Assembly (NCBI GenBank): GCA_964538915.1
Contig: CAZIFB010000001.1
Coordinates: forward strand, 1 to 64,000
Origin: JAEUHQ01 sp964538915
GTDB lineage: Bacteria > Planctomycetota > UBA1135 > UBA2386
Direction: 5' to 3'
DNA length: 64,000 nt
A program made the translations under genes and the position numbers. The notes under the pieces are model-generated. The model worked only from the letters and a program-made list of their open reading frames with translations. It did not search any database and was not told where the DNA came from. Below, in pieces: positions 16,743 to 24,706 of this stretch (position 1 is its first letter; each line of letters begins with the position of its first letter).

Positions 16743-16886
16743 CGGGACTCCGTGGGTACGGACCCCGGGCCCGACCGGTCGCGCGCGCGCCCCCGGGCCG
16801 GAGGCTCTTTCGCGGCGGTTCGGTCTGCTCGACAATCGTCCGTCCATGAACGAAGGCGCAATCGCGGCCGAAACGAGGCCAACTCG

Positions 16887-17393
16887 ATGACGACCCGCGC
16901 ATGGCCGACGTTCGTGCAAACCGAGCTGCGCGCAGTGGCGCGGCGACTGATGCGCCGCGAACGGCCCGATCACACGCTGCAGCCCACCGCGCTGGTGCAC
17001 GAGGCGTGGATGCGGGTCGCCGGGCGGCCCGATGCGCGCGGCCTCTCGCACACACGGTTCGTGGCGCTCGCCGTGGCGACGATGCGGCGGGTCCTGGTGG
17101 ACAGCGCCCGTCGTCGGTGCGCCGCGCGGCGCGACGTCGGTCGGCGCATGGATCTCGACGACTCGACTCCGGCGGCGGACCGATGCAGCCGCGAACTGCT
17201 CGTCGTGGACGATGCGCTCCGTAGGCTGGCCGAGGCGGACGCCGAGTTGGCGAAGCTCGTCGAGTTGCGGGTCTTCGGGCGACACGGCGTCGACGAGATC
17301 GCGGCGCTGCTCGGCATGTCGCCTCGGACCGTGAAGCGGCGCTGGTCCTTCGCACGGAGCTGGCTCGCGCGCGAGATCGGGAGTCACGGGTGA
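16887..17393 (+). CDS. ECF sigma factor of the TIGR02999-like group
   Basis: 168 residues. The block ELRAVARRLMRRERPDHTLQPTALVHEAWMRV is the hallmark of the sigma group described as TIGR02999 in Planctomycetota and Acidobacteriota. Region 4 follows (LVELRVFGRHGVDEIAALLGMSPRTVKRRWSFARSWL). No anti-sigma gene is near. Its TGA stop overlaps the GTG start of a Ser/Thr kinase gene in the bases GTGA, so the two are translationally coupled and probably act together. Confidence 0.92.
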   Translation: MTTRAWPTFVQTELRAVARRLMRRERPDHTLQPTALVHEAWMRVAGRPDARGLSHTRFVALAVATMRRVLVDSARRRCAARRDVGRRMDLDDSTPAADRCSRELLVVDDALRRLAEADAELAKLVELRVFGRHGVDEIAALLGMSPRTVKRRWSFARSWLAREIGSHG

Positions 17394-18829
17394 GGCCGGC
17401 GCCCGACGCGGAACGGCTGTCGCGCATGGAGCGCCTCTTCCACGATGCGGCCGCGCGCGCGCCGGAGGATCGCGCGGCCTTCCTGGCCGCCGCGGCGGGC
17501 GACGATCCGTCCCTGGCCGCGGAAGTGGCCGAACTGCTCGCTGCGGCGGACACGTCTTCGCCGGTGCTCGACGACGGCGCGCCGGATCTCGTGGGTGCGC
17601 AGGTCGGTCCGTACCGCGTACAGGGCTTCCTCGCGTCCGGTGGCATGGCGGACGTCTATCGCGCGGTGCGCACGGCCGACGACGTCGAACTGCACGTTGC
17701 GTTGAAGGTGATGCGGCGCGGCCTCGACACCGGGTCGATGGTGGCACGCTTCCGGCGCGAACGCCGGACCCTCGCGCTCCTGCGCCACCCGCACATCGTC
17801 GCCTTGGCCGACGTCGGCGTACTGCCGGACGGTCGTCCATGGCTGGCGATGGAACTGGTCGAGGGCGAGCCGATCGATCGATGGTGCGTTCGGCGCGGCC
17901 TGGACACCCGGGCCCGCATCGATCTGTTCGTCGAGGTGTGCGGCGCCGTGCACCATGCGCACCGGCACCTCGTGGTCCACTGCGATCTGAAGCCTTCGAA
18001 CATCCTCGTGGCGGGAGAAGGTGCGCCGAAGCTCCTGGACTTCGGGGTCGCGCGCATTCTCGCTGCGGACGGCGATGCCGAACCTGCGGACGACGTGCCG
18101 GCCCCGCTCACGCCCGACTGGGCGAGCCCCGAACAGCTCCGCGGCGAGCCCGCCAGCACCGCGAGCGACGTCCACGCCCTCGGGACCCTGCTCGTGCGAC
18201 TGGTCGACGCGAACACACCGACGATGCTCGCGGCGGATCTCGCCTCGGTGGCCGCGATGGCGAGGCGCGCCGATCCTGCCGACCGCTACGCGTCGGCGGC
18301 CGAGCTGGCCGACGACGTGTTGGCGGCGCGCGACGGGCTGCCGTTGCGCGCGCATCCGGGCGGTGCGACCTACCGCGCACGCCGCTTCGCCGCTCGTCAT
18401 CGGTGGGCCGTGGTCGGTGCCAGCGGTCTCCTGATCGGCCTGCTCGTCGGCGTCGCGGGTCTCTGGTCCGGCTGGCGGAGTGCCTTGAACGAGGCGAGCG
18501 TCGGGTGGCGCGCACACAGCCAGGCGGTGGAGGTCGTGTCCCTCCTGCAGGAAGTCGTTCTTCGTACGGAAGGCGGTCGCCTGGACGCCGCGCTCGACGC
18601 AGTCGCCGCGCGCCTGTCCGACTACGCCGACGCCCCCGAGACGGAAGGCCGCTTGCGGTTCGCGCTGGCGGCTCTCTACGAGGAGGTCGGCAGGCGCGAG
18701 ACCGCCCTGCAGCACGTCGAGCGTGGGCTCGCGATCGCGCGCGCTGCGCGCGGCTTCGACCGGCGGACCGTGCGCGAAGCGGAGGAGCGGCTCGCACGAC
18801 TCGCCGCATCGCGCCCGAAGGGGCCGTGA
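17390..18829 (+). CDS. Compact transmembrane Ser/Thr kinase with an HCD catalytic loop
   Basis: 479 residues from a GTG overlapping the sigma stop. The N-terminal helices (ERLFHDAAARAPEDRAAFL) are of the kind found before such kinases. The kinase domain has a glycine loop (GFLASGGMADVY), Lys106, HCDLKPSN (His197, Cys198, Asp199) instead of HRD, DFG at Asp217, and a divergent activation segment (LTPDWASPEQL instead of GTPxYMSPEQ). The C-lobe is short. A membrane segment lies at ~338-361, followed by a TPR-like helical tail to 479. It could be active as a non-RD kinase or weakened. It probably controls the coupled sigma factor. Confidence 0.9.
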   Translation: MRPAPDAERLSRMERLFHDAAARAPEDRAAFLAAAAGDDPSLAAEVAELLAAADTSSPVLDDGAPDLVGAQVGPYRVQGFLASGGMADVYRAVRTADDVELHVALKVMRRGLDTGSMVARFRRERRTLALLRHPHIVALADVGVLPDGRPWLAMELVEGEPIDRWCVRRGLDTRARIDLFVEVCGAVHHAHRHLVVHCDLKPSNILVAGEGAPKLLDFGVARILAADGDAEPADDVPAPLTPDWASPEQLRGEPASTASDVHALGTLLVRLVDANTPTMLAADLASVAAMARRADPADRYASAAELADDVLAARDGLPLRAHPGGATYRARRFAARHRWAVVGASGLLIGLLVGVAGLWSGWRSALNEASVGWRAHSQAVEVVSLLQEVVLRTEGGRLDAALDAVAARLSDYADAPETEGRLRFALAALYEEVGRRETALQHVERGLAIARAARGFDRRTVREAEERLARLAASRPKGP

Positions 18830-19020
18830 GAGTCCGGCTCGCCAACGGCGCCCCGTGCACGAGGAGCGGCCGTTGCACTCCGCCCGTGTTGTCGAACCGA
18901 CGCAGGCCCTGGTCGGCATCGCGCCCCACGTGTCTCATGAACGACGCGGCCGGTCGGCGGTCGTTCTGCGGCCGGCGTTTCGTCGCCGTGCCCCGGGTTG
19001 GCCGCGTGTGCATGCGCGAG

Positions 19021-19026
19021 TAGCGT
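19021..19026 (+). promoter_or_regulatory. -10-like TAGCGT box
   Basis: Lies 12 nt before the ATG at 19039, with no Shine-Dalgarno in between; one of the nine TANNNT boxes in this window. Confidence 0.35.
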
Positions 19027-19038
19027 TCGGCGCGAATC

Positions 19039-20073
19039 ATGAGCAACGAAGCGGAACGCGCAGCGCAGGTGGCGGCCCTGGCGAAGAACGGGCTCTCGGT
19101 GGCCCAGCGCCACGTGCTGTTGTGTGGCGAGGTCGGCAACCCCCAGTGTTGCGACAGACAACGTGCCGACGCTGCGTGGCGGTTCTTGTCGGCGCGTTTG
19201 CACGAACTGGGCATGGCCGGCGCCGGCGGTCAGTTGTGCACCCGCACGCACTGTCTGTCGGTCTGCGCGGGCGGTCCGATCGCTGTCGTCTATCCGGAGG
19301 GCGTGTGGTATCGCGATTGCGACCCGCCCGTGCTCGAGCAGATCGTGCAGCGACACCTGCGCCGTGGTGAGGTCGTCGCGGAGCACGCGATCGGCAGGTT
19401 CCCGCTCGCGGGCACCAGGCTGGACATGAAGGCGGACTGGAATCGCCGCGCCGCCGAGAACGCCGAGTACTTCATCGCTACGGCGGCGCCCGATGCCGGC
19501 GACGCGTTCCGCGCGTCGGGAGATCGCGACGTGAAGGCGTTCTTCTCGGGATTCGAGGCGCTGCTGCACCCCGAACAGGCTGTCGTCGACATCGGGTGCG
19601 GTATCGGCCGCATGGACGAGTTCGTGGCTCCGCGCGTTCGGAGCCTCGTCGGCATCGACGTCAGCGGCGAGATGGTGAAGAAGGCCGCGGCGCGCCTCGC
19701 TCACCTCGGGAACGTCCAGTTTCGCGAGGGGGATGGCTACAGGCTGCCGCTGCCCGACGGCAGCGTCGGGCTGGTGTTCTCGCACGTCGTGCTGCAGCAC
19801 ACGCCGCGGCACGTGACTCTCGGCTATCTCGTGGACGCGTTTCGCGTCCTCGAGAAGGGCGGCTCGATGGTGTTCCAGATGCCCGAGGCGGTGGCGGGGG
19901 CACCCGGGGATCCGCCCGGCGACGATACGTTCGAGATGCGTTTCTGGAGCGAGGCCGAACTGCGCACGGCGGTCGCTGCGGCCGGATTCGAGTGGGTCGG
20001 TTGCCGGCGGCACCCCGTTCAGTCGCAGTACCTCGATTTCAATCAGTTGGTGGTCCACTGCCGGAAGGCGTGA
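19039..20073 (+). CDS. Fusion of a thioredoxin-like [2Fe-2S] ferredoxin domain and a SAM methyltransferase
   Basis: 344 residues. Residues ~24-115 are a thioredoxin-like [2Fe-2S] ferredoxin: RHVLLCGEVGNPQCC (Cys29, Cys37/38), then THCLSVCAGGPIAVVYPEGVWY (Cys72, Cys76) and VLEQIVQRHLRRGEVVAEH, all typical of that family. Residues ~130-340 are a class I methyltransferase (VVDIGCGIGRMDEF, LVGIDVSGEMVKKA, REGDGYRLPLPDGSVGLVFSHVVLQH). The two parts are in one frame with no internal stop. The domain pairing suggests methyl transfer controlled by, or coupled to, an iron-sulfur centre; this is inference. A TAGCGT box lies 12 nt upstream. Confidence 0.9.
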   Translation: MSNEAERAAQVAALAKNGLSVAQRHVLLCGEVGNPQCCDRQRADAAWRFLSARLHELGMAGAGGQLCTRTHCLSVCAGGPIAVVYPEGVWYRDCDPPVLEQIVQRHLRRGEVVAEHAIGRFPLAGTRLDMKADWNRRAAENAEYFIATAAPDAGDAFRASGDRDVKAFFSGFEALLHPEQAVVDIGCGIGRMDEFVAPRVRSLVGIDVSGEMVKKAAARLAHLGNVQFREGDGYRLPLPDGSVGLVFSHVVLQHTPRHVTLGYLVDAFRVLEKGGSMVFQMPEAVAGAPGDPPGDDTFEMRFWSEAELRTAVAAAGFEWVGCRRHPVQSQYLDFNQLVVHCRKA

Positions 20074-20125
20074 GCGCCCTTCGCTCGGCGCTCCACCCCG
20101 CACCGGTTCCGGGCACGAGGCGCCC

Positions 20126-20160
20126 GTGCCGCGAGCCGCTCGGCTCCGCCGGCGCGGCAC
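20126..20160. terminator. GC-rich hairpin after the ferredoxin-methyltransferase gene
   Basis: GTGCCGCG (20126-20133) pairs with CGCGGCAC (20153-20160), and AGCC/GGCT forms an inner stem. No U-tract follows, so terminator function is uncertain. Confidence 0.3.
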
Positions 20161-20244
20161 CGTGCCGGCGACGACGCGCATCCTGTCGTGTTGCCGAGTC
20201 CCGCGCCGAGCATCGGCCCGCGTGTGGCAGACGCGCGCGCCTCC

Positions 20245-20250
20245 TATCGT
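20245..20250 (+). promoter_or_regulatory. -10-like TATCGT box
   Basis: Ends 6 nt before the ATG at 20257, the spacing expected if transcription starts at the start codon. Confidence 0.45.
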
Positions 20251-20256
20251 CTTGCC

Positions 20257-21006
20257 ATGAACGACGCGAGCGATCGACTGATCGAGGCCTTCGAGCTTCA
20301 CGACCCGGCCGCGATCGCGGCAGTGCTCGCGGGCGGGCTCGACCCGCGCCAGCCGATCCGGGGCAAGAGTGCAGCGACGTGGCTGCTGGAGATGTACACG
20401 CGCTCGCCGCGGTTCCCCGCGTGCCTGAGTGCGCTGCTCGACGGCGGCGCCTCGCTCGACGACCCTGCGCTGGCACCGGTGCTCCTCGACGATGCGAGGG
20501 CGTTGGCGGCGGCGCTGCGGCAGGAACCTGCGCTGCTGCATCACCGTACGTCGCTCGCGAGCGCGTTCACGCCGTTGCACGGCGCGACGCTGCTGCACGT
20601 GGCCGCCGAGTTCCAATGCGCCGCCGCCATGGACGAACTGCTGCGCGCCGGCGCCGACCCCGATGCGCGCGCCGCGGTCGACGGCGACGGGTTCGGCGAA
20701 CACACGCCGCTCTTCCACACGGTGAACGCGAACGCGGACCGCGGCGCGGCGTGTCGGCGGCTGCTGCTGGCCGCCGGTGCACGCGCGGAGGTTCGCATCG
20801 CCGGGCTCGTCTGGGGCCGCGGCTTCGAATGGGAGACGACGTTCTTCGACCTCACGCCGATCTCGTATGCGCAGCTCGGGCTCCTGCCGCAGGTGCACCG
20901 CGACGAGTTGCAGATCCGCGCGACGATCGAAGAACTGCTGCGCGCTGCCGGTCGCCCGGTCCCGCCCGCCAGGAACGTGCCCAATCGGTACCTGGCCCGC
21001 GGCTGA
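20257..21006 (+). CDS. Ankyrin-repeat protein
   Basis: 249 residues from the ATG at 20257; the frame is open to 20188, but the TATCGT box 6 nt upstream favours this start. Two to three ankyrin repeats are clear: TLLHVAAEFQCAAAMDELLRAGADPDAR and HTPLFHTVNANADRGAACRRLLLAAGARAEVR, with a degenerate one before them (FPACLSALLDGGASLDDP). No signal peptide or membrane segment, so cytosolic. Ankyrin repeats bind other proteins; partner unknown. The stop codon lies inside a short tandem repeat. Confidence 0.85.
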   Translation: MNDASDRLIEAFELHDPAAIAAVLAGGLDPRQPIRGKSAATWLLEMYTRSPRFPACLSALLDGGASLDDPALAPVLLDDARALAAALRQEPALLHHRTSLASAFTPLHGATLLHVAAEFQCAAAMDELLRAGADPDARAAVDGDGFGEHTPLFHTVNANADRGAACRRLLLAAGARAEVRIAGLVWGRGFEWETTFFDLTPISYAQLGLLPQVHRDELQIRATIEELLRAAGRPVPPARNVPNRYLARG

Positions 21007-21034
21007 TCCGCTGATCCGCTGATCCGCTGATCGG
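21003..21034. repeat. Four tandem CTGATCCG units
   Basis: Three exact 8-bp copies and a fourth reading CTGATCGG. The first copy contains the TGA stop (21004-21006) of the ankyrin gene. A related GCTGATCGGCCGA occurs again after the gene ending at 24608. Confidence 0.85.
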
Positions 21035-21214
21035 CCGAGCGGCGCCACGCGCGGGTTGACGCGCCGCCGCGGGTGCGGGATCGTCCGCGCCCGGTTCGGA
21101 CGTTCCGGGCCGCTTCTCCGATCGCTTCTCCGGAATCGTGTACCAGTCGCCAACGAGCGTCGCCGGTGATGCAGGCCGGAGTGCGTCGCGTCCCGCGCGC
21201 CGGAGGAGCGGTTC

Positions 21215-23179
21215 GTGCTGAGCGCCCGCACGCTTCTGCTCCTCCTCCCGATCGCAGCCGCGGCGATCGCCTACGGCGGCGCGCTGCAGGGCGGCTTCGT
21301 CTACGACGACCACGGCTCGGTCTACTCCAACCCGCTGGTGGTTGCCGGCGACTGGTGGGGCATGGCGTTCGGTCCCGATCACACGTCGCTCGCGAACCGG
21401 CCGTTCGCGTGCTTCACGATCGTGATCGACCACGCGCTGTGGGGGATGAGCGGGGCCGGGTTCCGCACGACCAGCCTCGTGATCCATGCGATCAACGCGC
21501 TGCTCGTGGGAGCCGTGATCCGCGGCTGCCTGCTCGCGCCGAACCTGCGCGGCCGCTTCACACCGGACCGCGCGGCGTGGCTCGGGACGTTCGTCGCGAC
21601 GCTGTGGGCCTGTCATCCCCTCGGCGCCGACGCGGTCGCGTACGTGACGCAGCGGTCGACGCTCACGATGAGCCTCGGCTTCCTGGTGTGCCTGTGGGCG
21701 GTGCTGCGCGGGCACGGATCGCCGGCGCCGCGGCGCTGGCACGTCGTTGCGGTGGTTGCGCTCGCGCTCGGGATGGCGAGCAAGGAAGACCTCGTCGTCG
21801 GGCCGATCCTCGTCGTCCTCTTCGAGCGTGCGTTCCTCGTCCCGACGTGGCGTGCGATGAAGGATCGTCGGCGCTTCCACTTCGCGATCGCGAGCACCTG
21901 GCTCGTGCTCATCGCCTGCGTGATCGCGGGGCCGTCGAACCCGACCGTCGGCTTCGACTCGCTGGTGAAGGTGTCGCCGATCGAGTGGCTGTTCACGCAA
22001 GCGGGCGTGATCGTGCACTACGTGGCGATGGTGTTCTGTCCGACGGGGCTGCGCACCGTCTACGAGTGGCCGATCGTGCGCGACGCCGCGACCGCTGCGT
22101 CGTCGGGACTCGCTGTGCTCGCGCTGCTAGGGGTCGCCGCGTGGCAATGGCGCCGCCGCCCCTGGTTCGGCTGGCTCGGCGCACTCTTCTTCCTGCTGCT
22201 CGCGCCGACGTCGAGCGTCATGCCGATCGTGACCGAGATCGTCGCCGACCGGCGGATGTACCTGCCGATGCTCGCGTTGATCGCGCCGATCGCCGTCGGT
22301 GTGGCGGCCGCGAGCGGCGCAGGCCGTCGCACGACTCCGTGGATCGTGCTCGGCGGTGCAGCGATCGTCGCGGCCGTCGTCGCGACGCGCGCCCACGCAC
22401 CGGCGTTCACCGACGCCTCGCGCTTCTGGCACGATGCGTACACCAAGAACGCGTTGAAGAGCGACAGTCTGCTCGTTCCTTCGATCCTGTCGGGATACGC
22501 ACGTGCGCTAAACGACGAGGGGCGCGGCGAAGAGGCTCTCGCGTTGCTCGAGCGTGCGATTGCGTATCCGGCGCGCCGCGACGTGGTCGTGCTCAACTAC
22601 GCGACCGCCGTGCGCGCCCGAGGGCGGTTCGCCGACGCCGAGCGCGAACTGCGCAAGCTGCTGGCGGAGCTCCCCGACTACGCGACGGCGCAGGGGATGC
22701 TCGCCGCGGTCCTGGTCGACCAGTTCGAGGCGGACGCGGCTCGAGGTCGCGCCGGCGGCGCCGACCCGCGCCTCGTCGAGGCGGAGCAGCTCACCGATCG
22801 TGCGTACCGCAAGGTGCCGAAGCCGGATTTCCTGAACACACGCGGCATGGCGCTCTGCCGGCTCGGGCGCCTCGAAGAAGCGGAGTTCGTGCTGCGCCTC
22901 GCGGTGACGCAGGACCCGACGCCGACGGATCCGTGGAAGAGTCTCGGCGCGGTGCTGTTGTTCGCGGGCAAGACCGCCGACGCGATCGGGGTGTGGCGGA
23001 GCCTGTTGCCGAAGCTGCCGAGCGACACGGGCCTCCGGATGAACCTCGCTGCGGCGTCGCTGCAATCGGGCGACAAGGCCGCGGCGAAGGCGATGGTCGA
23101 GGAGGTGCTCCGCCTCGACCCGAACCACGCCGCCGCGAAGAGGCTCGCGATGGAACTCGCGCAGGACGCGGGCCGCTGA
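21215..23179 (+). CDS. TMTC-type GT-C glycosyltransferase with C-terminal TPR repeats
   Basis: 654 residues from a GTG with GGAGGAG 6 nt upstream, a strong Shine-Dalgarno. The first loop holds YDDHGSVYSNPLV, an acidic motif as in GT-C enzymes. ACHPLGADAVAYVTQRSTLT and GMASKEDLVVGPILVVLFE match the TMTC/O-mannosyltransferase-like family. About ten membrane segments span residues ~5-410. Residues ~430-650 are TPR repeats (GRGEEALALLERAIAYP, GRFADAERELRKLL, GRLEEAEFVLRLAV, GDKAAAKAMVEEVLRLDPNHAAAK). It probably transfers a sugar from a lipid-linked donor to an exported protein; donor and acceptor are unknown. Confidence 0.8.
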   Translation: MLSARTLLLLLPIAAAAIAYGGALQGGFVYDDHGSVYSNPLVVAGDWWGMAFGPDHTSLANRPFACFTIVIDHALWGMSGAGFRTTSLVIHAINALLVGAVIRGCLLAPNLRGRFTPDRAAWLGTFVATLWACHPLGADAVAYVTQRSTLTMSLGFLVCLWAVLRGHGSPAPRRWHVVAVVALALGMASKEDLVVGPILVVLFERAFLVPTWRAMKDRRRFHFAIASTWLVLIACVIAGPSNPTVGFDSLVKVSPIEWLFTQAGVIVHYVAMVFCPTGLRTVYEWPIVRDAATAASSGLAVLALLGVAAWQWRRRPWFGWLGALFFLLLAPTSSVMPIVTEIVADRRMYLPMLALIAPIAVGVAAASGAGRRTTPWIVLGGAAIVAAVVATRAHAPAFTDASRFWHDAYTKNALKSDSLLVPSILSGYARALNDEGRGEEALALLERAIAYPARRDVVVLNYATAVRARGRFADAERELRKLLAELPDYATAQGMLAAVLVDQFEADAARGRAGGADPRLVEAEQLTDRAYRKVPKPDFLNTRGMALCRLGRLEEAEFVLRLAVTQDPTPTDPWKSLGAVLLFAGKTADAIGVWRSLLPKLPSDTGLRMNLAAASLQSGDKAAAKAMVEEVLRLDPNHAAAKRLAMELAQDAGR

Positions 23180-23246
23180 TCCAGGTCGTGGCATCGGCGC
23201 GCAGGAAGAAGAGGGCGGGCGTGTGAGCCGTTGGCGACCGCTTCGG

Positions 23247-23252
23247 TAGGCT
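23247..23252 (+). promoter_or_regulatory. -10-like TAGGCT box
   Basis: Ends 9 nt before the ATG at 23262, with no Shine-Dalgarno between them. Confidence 0.4.
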
Positions 23253-23261
23253 CTGCCGCGG

Positions 23262-24608
23262 ATGGCTTCGATCGAAGTTCGGCAGGGCTCGTCGGCACGG
23301 TTCGCCGCGTTCGTGCTGGCGATCGCGGCCCTTCTCCTGCCGTTGATCGGCGGCATGCGCGTCGTCTTCGACGTGCCGCTGGTGGACGACTGGGCTCTCT
23401 TGCAGGTGCTGCAGCGGCACGTCGCCGGAGAGACGTCACTGGTCGAGTACCTTCTGCTCCGCCACAACGAACACTTCATCGTCCCCTCGCGACTGGCGTT
23501 CCTGTTCGCGTACCACGTTGCCGGCCTCGATCTGCGCATCGTTCGCTGGATGTCGATCCTCACGAGCCTCGGGGTCGCCTGGCTCGTGGCGGCGACCGTG
23601 CGCCGTGATCTCGCACACGACGAAGGCGGGCGCGCGCAGCACGCATGGCTGCTGCTGCCGTGCATCTGCCTGCCCACGTCGCTGGCCGGGTGGGAGACGG
23701 TGAACCTCGCGATGACGTTCACCAACGGCTTCTCCCTGCTCGCGACGTTGGGCGCGGTTCTCGCGTTCGAACGCTGGCGCTGCCGAGGCTCGTTCCTGCG
23801 GTTCGTGGTGCTCTGTTCAGTGACTCTGGCGGCCACGCTGAGCCTCGCGAGCGGCCTCCTGTCGTGGGTCGTGTTCGCTGCCGTCGCGACGTGGCGCTTC
23901 CGCTTCGCGTCGCGGCGCGCCGAGACGGTGCTGCTGTGGGCGTTCGGCGGCGTCTTCCTGTGGTGGCAGGCAGCGGCACCCACGACAGCGCCGGCCGCAG
24001 CGGGAGTCGATGCGGGGCGCATGGCACTGGGTGTGGCGATGCTCGCTGGAGTGCCGGTCGGCTGGCCGGGCCCGGCGGGTGCAGTGGTCGGCGCAGTCGC
24101 AGGCGGCGCGGTGATCGTCGCGATCCTCTTCATGGCGGCCCGGCTCGTCCGCGGGCGCGAGGGCGCAGCCGCGATGGCGAAGTACGGGCTGTGGAGTGCG
24201 ACGGGGCTGCTGGTGGCGTTCGTCGTGTCCTTCGCGCGCCACCGCTCCGCCGACGGCGGGACCTTCGCTGCGCCACGGCATGTCCCGATGGTGCTGCCCC
24301 TGCTGCTCGGGTGCCACGCATGGGCCGTGGTCGCGAGCATCGGGTCGCGCAGGGGGCGGCGATTCGTGATGGCGGGTTCGCTCGTGCTGGTCGGTCTCAC
24401 GGCGATCGCGGACGTCGTGGAGTGGCGGACGTGGCCCGCGCGCGCCGACGCTTTCCGCGCAATGCGCCGCAGCCTCGTCGAGGACGACCTCGGCGCGCTC
24501 CCCGCCGAAGTGTGGCGAACTCGCTTCTTCCTCGACCCGAGCTTCGCAAAGGATGTCGCCGGCGTCGTCGCGTTCCTGCGCGCGGAGCGCCTGTCGCTCT
24601 TCCGCTGA
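23262..24608 (+). CDS. Polytopic membrane protein, GT-C-like
   Basis: 448 residues with about ten hydrophobic segments. The first loop reads DVPLVDDWALLQVLQRHVAGETSLVEYLLLRHNEHFIVPSRL; the acidic pair in the first extracytoplasmic loop and the layout resemble GT-C glycosyltransferases, but no family signature is clear. It has no TPR tail. It lies between the TMTC-like gene and a lipoprotein gene, same strand, so it may belong to one envelope-glycan cluster. Function unproven. Confidence 0.75.
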   Translation: MASIEVRQGSSARFAAFVLAIAALLLPLIGGMRVVFDVPLVDDWALLQVLQRHVAGETSLVEYLLLRHNEHFIVPSRLAFLFAYHVAGLDLRIVRWMSILTSLGVAWLVAATVRRDLAHDEGGRAQHAWLLLPCICLPTSLAGWETVNLAMTFTNGFSLLATLGAVLAFERWRCRGSFLRFVVLCSVTLAATLSLASGLLSWVVFAAVATWRFRFASRRAETVLLWAFGGVFLWWQAAAPTTAPAAAGVDAGRMALGVAMLAGVPVGWPGPAGAVVGAVAGGAVIVAILFMAARLVRGREGAAAMAKYGLWSATGLLVAFVVSFARHRSADGGTFAAPRHVPMVLPLLLGCHAWAVVASIGSRRGRRFVMAGSLVLVGLTAIADVVEWRTWPARADAFRAMRRSLVEDDLGALPAEVWRTRFFLDPSFAKDVAGVVAFLRAERLSLFR

Positions 24609-24687
24609 TCGGCCGATCGCGCATCGTTTCGCACTGCTTCACGATGCGTGCAGCAGGAGTTCGTCGGTTCGCGCGGGTCCGTGTGCT

Positions 24688-24693
24688 TAGCCT
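24688..24693 (+). promoter_or_regulatory. -10-like TAGCCT box
   Basis: Ends 13 nt before the ATG at 24707; no Shine-Dalgarno follows. Confidence 0.35.
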
Positions 24694-24706
24694 TGGGCGC
24701 GAAGTC

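Noticed and set aside
24607..24618. GATCGGCCGATC, a perfect 12-bp palindrome at the end of the GT-C-like gene.
   Set aside because: Short, high-GC and overlapping the stop; no paired site or related regulator.
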